From: Frankiales bacterium | Lineage (GTDB): Bacteria > Actinomycetota > Actinomycetes > Mycobacteriales > Jatrophihabitantaceae | DNA length: 7,933 nucleotides | Assembly: GCA_025963265.1 (NCBI GenBank) | Contig: JAOPUY010000480.1 | Span: 1-7,933 of the forward strand | Reading direction: 5' to 3' | In this document: positions 5,714 through 7,933 of the stretch, in pieces | Layout: each line of letters starts with the position of its first letter | Position numbering within the stretch: position 1 is the first letter of the stretch | Made by a program: the position numbers and the translations under genes | The notes under the pieces: generated by a model | What the model was told of the DNA's origin: nothing | Database searches by the model: none | The model's input: only the letters and a program-made list of their open reading frames with translations

Positions 5714-5743
5714 GTGGTTTAGATTTTATAAAATCTAAACCAC
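5714..5743. promoter_or_regulatory. Perfect 30-bp palindrome, probable GntR operator
   Basis: The left arm GTGGTTTAGATTTTA (5714-5728) is followed without a spacer by its exact reverse complement (5729-5743). The flanking bases do not continue the symmetry. It is a sharp AT-rich island in GC-rich DNA, between divergent CoA-transferase and GntR starts, and covers likely -10 sequence for both directions. For the plus strand, TTGTCG (5696-5701), 18 nt and TAGATT (5720-5725) form a plausible promoter. FCD-type GntR dimers normally bind dyads beside their own gene, so this is the obvious site for co-regulating both transcripts. A terminator is unlikely because it is at the 5' ends of both genes. 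Confidence 0.8.
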
Positions 5744-5772
5744 GCAGACTTACCCGGGTAGGGGGACACGCG

Positions 5773-6486
5773 ATGCCGGCCGCGACGACCCCCCGTCAGC
5801 ACTCGGTTCTCACCGTCGCGCAGGCCACGCTGCTCTGGTTGCGCGAGCAGATCGCCCTGGGGGAGCTGCGCTCGGGCGACCAACTGCGGCAGGAGACGCT
5901 GGCCGCTCAGTTCGGCGTGAGCGTGCCGCCGGTGCGGGAGGCGCTGAAGACCCTGCAGGCCGAAGGTCAGGTCGTCCATCTGCCGCACCGGGGCTACTTT
6001 GTCGCCTCGATGAGCGTGGCCGAGCTGAGCGAGGTCTATCGCATCCGCGAGTTGCTTGAGACTGAGGCCGTGCAGGCCAGCGTTCCGGGGCTCGGGCCCG
6101 AGCAGACCGGGCAGATGCGCGTGGCCGTCCGTGAGATGGAGCGCGCCCATCGCGAGGTGGCCATCCCGGAGCTGACCGCGGCCAACCGGCGCTTTCACTT
6201 CACCCTCTTCGACGCCGCGGACATGCCACGGATGGCCGAGATGATCAGGGTGCTGTGGGATAGCACCGACCGCTACCGGTCGCTGTACTTCGCGACGCCC
6301 GCGCATCGGCGTCGGGTGAACAACGAGCACCGGGCCATCCTGGCCGCGGTCGCCCGGCATGACGCCGACAGCGCGGCGACGTTGCTGCGCGAGCACCGCG
6401 AGAGCGCCCTGGACGCTTTGCGGGTCGCGCTGGCTGAGCCGGACAACGCCGGCCAACGCAGCACCAGAACACTAGGGAGAGATTGA
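5773..6486 (+). CDS. GntR-family regulator with FCD ligand-binding domain, probable glutarate-pathway regulator
   Basis: A 237-aa GntR regulator of the FadR subfamily. The N-terminal winged helix (about 15-78) contains LREQIALGELRSGDQL, then ETLAAQFGVSVPPVREALKTL and the wing GQVVHLPHRGYFVA. The FCD domain (about 82-220) keeps the metal-site pattern: Asn138 and His142 (NRRFH), His186 (NEHRAIL) and His208 (REHRE). A metal-dependent carboxylate effector is therefore plausible. The ATG at 5773 is chosen because AGGGGG (5760-5765) lies 7 nt upstream; longer in-frame starts back to 5644 would translate through the operator palindrome. The stop is 2 bp before the glutaryl-CoA dehydrogenase ATG, so the two are almost surely one operon. 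The expected role is repression of itself, gcdH and the divergent CoA-transferase, relieved by a pathway metabolite. That is inference from layout. Confidence 0.93.
   Translation: MPAATTPRQHSVLTVAQATLLWLREQIALGELRSGDQLRQETLAAQFGVSVPPVREALKTLQAEGQVVHLPHRGYFVASMSVAELSEVYRIRELLETEAVQASVPGLGPEQTGQMRVAVREMERAHREVAIPELTAANRRFHFTLFDAADMPRMAEMIRVLWDSTDRYRSLYFATPAHRRRVNNEHRAILAAVARHDADSAATLLREHRESALDALRVALAEPDNAGQRSTRTLGRD
6474..6480 (+). promoter_or_regulatory. Shine-Dalgarno that decides the gcdH start
   Basis: AGGGAGA lies 8 nt before the ATG at 6489, a usable spacing. It is only 2 nt before an in-frame TTG at 6483, which is therefore rejected as the start. The site is inside the end of the regulator gene, consistent with translational coupling. 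Confidence 0.75.
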
Positions 6487-6488
6487 GC

Positions 6489-7652
6489 ATGCCGAGCGAC
6501 GTGACTGCCCTGATCGACTTCGACTCGTTGCTGAGTCCGCAGGAGCGGCTGATTCAACAGACCGTCCGCCGGTTCGTCGCCGAGCGGGTCCGGCCCCGGA
6601 TCGCTGACTGGTACGAGCAGGGGGTCTCACCCCAGGAGCTGGCGTCCGAACTCGGGCAACTCGGCTTGCTCGGCATGCACCTGCAGGGCTATGGCTGCGC
6701 CGGCACGTCGGCGGTGGAGTACGGCCTGGCCTGCCTGGAGCTCGAGGCCGGTGACAGTGGATTGCGCAGTTTCGTCTCCGTCCAGGGCTCCTTGTCGATG
6801 TACTCGATCTGGAAGTACGGCTCCGAGGAGCAGAAGCAGGAGTGGCTGCCTCGGCTGGCCACCGGCGAGCGGCTGGGCTGCTTCGGGCTGACCGAGCCCG
6901 ACTTCGGCTCTAATCCCGCCGGGATGCGCACGCGGGCGGTGCGGGCCGGCGAGGACTGGATGCTCAGCGGCAGCAAAATGTGGATCACCAACGGGAGCAT
7001 CGCCGACATCGCGACGGTCTGGGCTCGGACCGAGGACGGCATCGCCGGGTTCTTGGTGCCTAAGGGGACGCCCGGCTTCACCAGTCGCGACGTCGGTCAC
7101 AAGCTGTCCTTGCGGGCCTCGACGACCTCCGAGCTCGCCTTCGACGAGGTGCGGTTGCCGGACTCGGCGCGGCTGCCGTTGGCCCGTGGCCTGAGCGGCC
7201 CCCTCGGATGCCTGAACGAGGCCCGGTTCGGCATCATCTTCGGTGCCCTCGGCGCGGCTCGGGACTGCCTGGACTCGACGTTGGACTACGCCGGCAGCCG
7301 GGTTCAGTTCGACAAGCCGATCGCCGGATTCCAGCTAACCCAGGCCAAGTTGGCCGACATGTCGGTGGAGCTCTATAAGGGCTTGCTGCTGGCCTTGCAC
7401 CTCGGCCGGCTCAAAGACGCTGGAACAATCCGCCCGGAGCAGATCAGCGTCGGCAAGCTCAACAACGTGCGGGAGGCCATCGCGATCGCCCGGACCTGCC
7501 GGACCATTCTCGGCGGGTCCGGGATCACATTGGAGTACCCGGCCCTGCGGCACGCCAACAACCTGGAGTCGGTGCTCACTTACGAGGGCACGGTCGAAGT
7601 GCACCAACTAGCGATCGGGCAGGCCCTGACTGGCCTGTCGGCCTATCGGTGA
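6489..7652 (+). CDS. gcdH: Glutaryl-CoA dehydrogenase (decarboxylating type)
   Basis: A 387-aa FAD acyl-CoA dehydrogenase that oxidises and decarboxylates glutaryl-CoA to crotonyl-CoA in lysine/tryptophan/glutarate breakdown, passing electrons to ETF. It matches human GCDH nearly block for block: GYGCAGTSAVEYGL (67-80), LELEAGDSGLRSFVSVQ (83-99), GCFGLTEPDFGSNP, WITNGSIAD, SLRASTT, GCLNEARFGI, VQFDKPIAGFQLTQAKLADM, LGGSGITLEYPALRHANNLE and TYEGTVEVH (364-372). Glu366 aligns with the catalytic base Glu370 and Arg93 with substrate-binding Arg94 of the human enzyme. Glu86 (human Glu87) and Tyr365 (human Tyr369), which are replaced in non-decarboxylating anaerobic homologues, are both kept, so decarboxylation is predicted. 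Length is normal for bacterial GcdH. It follows the GntR gene by 2 bp and shares its promoter. It is convergent with the enoyl-CoA hydratase gene, whose product type could act on crotonyl-CoA. Confidence 0.95.
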   Translation: MPSDVTALIDFDSLLSPQERLIQQTVRRFVAERVRPRIADWYEQGVSPQELASELGQLGLLGMHLQGYGCAGTSAVEYGLACLELEAGDSGLRSFVSVQGSLSMYSIWKYGSEEQKQEWLPRLATGERLGCFGLTEPDFGSNPAGMRTRAVRAGEDWMLSGSKMWITNGSIADIATVWARTEDGIAGFLVPKGTPGFTSRDVGHKLSLRASTTSELAFDEVRLPDSARLPLARGLSGPLGCLNEARFGIIFGALGAARDCLDSTLDYAGSRVQFDKPIAGFQLTQAKLADMSVELYKGLLLALHLGRLKDAGTIRPEQISVGKLNNVREAIAIARTCRTILGGSGITLEYPALRHANNLESVLTYEGTVEVHQLAIGQALTGLSAYR

Positions 7653-7698
7653 GCCTGCCCGACCGTTCGCGCCCGGTCTAGCTGGGTGGCCCGCTGGC

Positions 7699-7933
7699 TC
7701 AGCGGCCCTTCCACTGCGGGGTGCGCTTCTCGGCGAAGGCCCGTGAGCCTTCGAGGGCGTCCTCGCTCTTGAAGACGCTGTCGTGCTCCTTGGCGGCCAG
7801 TTCGCGAGCCGCCTCGACGCCCTGGGACACCACAGTCCGCATGAGCCGCTTGGTCACAGCCACCCCGAGCGGGCCGTTCTCCGAGATCCGAGCGGCCAGG
7901 GCCAGGGCGGCCGGCAGCACCTCGGCCGCCGGG
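7699..7933 (-). CDS. Enoyl-CoA hydratase/isomerase (crotonase) family, C-terminal fragment at window edge
   Basis: The last 78 codons of a crotonase-family protein (normally about 255-265 aa); the start and catalytic core lie beyond the right edge. The visible tail reads AARISENGPLGVAVTKRLMR, then SVFKSEDALEGSRAFAEKRTPQWKGR before the stop at 7699. This is the typical C-terminal helix set and the EG-x-x-AFxEKR-P-x-WKGR ending of enoyl-CoA hydratases. It converges on gcdH with a 46-bp gap. Hydration of crotonyl-CoA to 3-hydroxybutyryl-CoA would be the next step after GcdH, but the active-site Glu residues cannot be seen here, so an isomerase or a different substrate remains possible. Confidence 0.9.
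   Translation of the reverse strand, partial: PAAEVLPAALALAARISENGPLGVAVTKRLMRTVVSQGVEAARELAAKEHDSVFKSEDALEGSRAFAEKRTPQWKGR

Noticed and set aside
5714..5743. Reading the 30-bp palindrome as an intrinsic terminator
   Set aside because: It lies at the 5' ends of two divergent genes, with no gene ending into it and no T-tract after a GC stem; its centre is AT-rich.
5751..5760. TACCCGGGTA, a perfect 10-bp palindrome just before the GntR ribosome-binding site
   Set aside because: Short and GC-rich; such palindromes are expected by chance in DNA of this composition, and nothing links it to regulation.
5644..5772. N-terminal extension of the GntR regulator from an upstream in-frame start
   Set aside because: It would translate through the tandem repeat and the 30-bp palindrome, while the ATG at 5773 has a suitable ribosome-binding site and gives a normal family length.
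7653..7698. Possible terminator between gcdH and the enoyl-CoA hydratase
   Set aside because: Only a 5-bp stem (GACCG at 7661-7665 with CGGTC at 7674-7678) with an 8-nt loop and no T-tract; too weak to call.

Overview
The window is GC-rich, densely packed bacterial DNA. Codon use is strongly G/C at third positions, GTG and TTG starts are common, and one gene appears to have a leaderless start. All of this fits a high-GC actinomycete; I cannot name a genus. The first 13 bases match the 3' end of the Illumina TruSeq adapter exactly, so the left edge is almost certainly a contig end carrying untrimmed adapter. The true genomic sequence starts at base 14.

Layout from left to right: (1) a truncated FMN-dependent alpha-hydroxy-acid oxidase (minus strand), cut inside the codon for its catalytic His and overlapping the end of (2) kup, a complete K+/H+ symporter (minus). 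(3) A short-chain dehydrogenase (minus) is divergent from (4) a TetR regulator (plus). The roughly 100-bp region between them carries two near-identical operator-like elements and a probable leaderless promoter for tetR. (5) A family III CoA-transferase (minus) is divergent from (6) a GntR/FCD regulator (plus), with a perfect 30-bp palindrome between them. The regulator is followed 2 bp later by (7) glutaryl-CoA dehydrogenase (plus). (8) The C-terminal end of an enoyl-CoA hydratase (minus) runs off the right edge and is convergent with (7).

The clearest functional unit is items 5 to 8. A family III CoA-transferase of the type that activates glutarate, a decarboxylating-type glutaryl-CoA dehydrogenase giving crotonyl-CoA, and a crotonase-family enzyme that could hydrate crotonyl-CoA together suggest a glutarate (lysine/tryptophan-derived C5 dicarboxylate) degradation module. 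The GntR protein would control it through the palindrome. The second unit is a TetR/SDR divergon, whose regulator probably represses both itself and the dehydrogenase.

Short tandem duplications (11, 15, 16 and 24 bp, plus a 12-bp coding repeat) lie at or near most gene boundaries. This is the most unusual non-coding pattern here. I see no RNA gene, CRISPR array, insertion sequence or phage element, and no gene-free stretch longer than about 150 bp.
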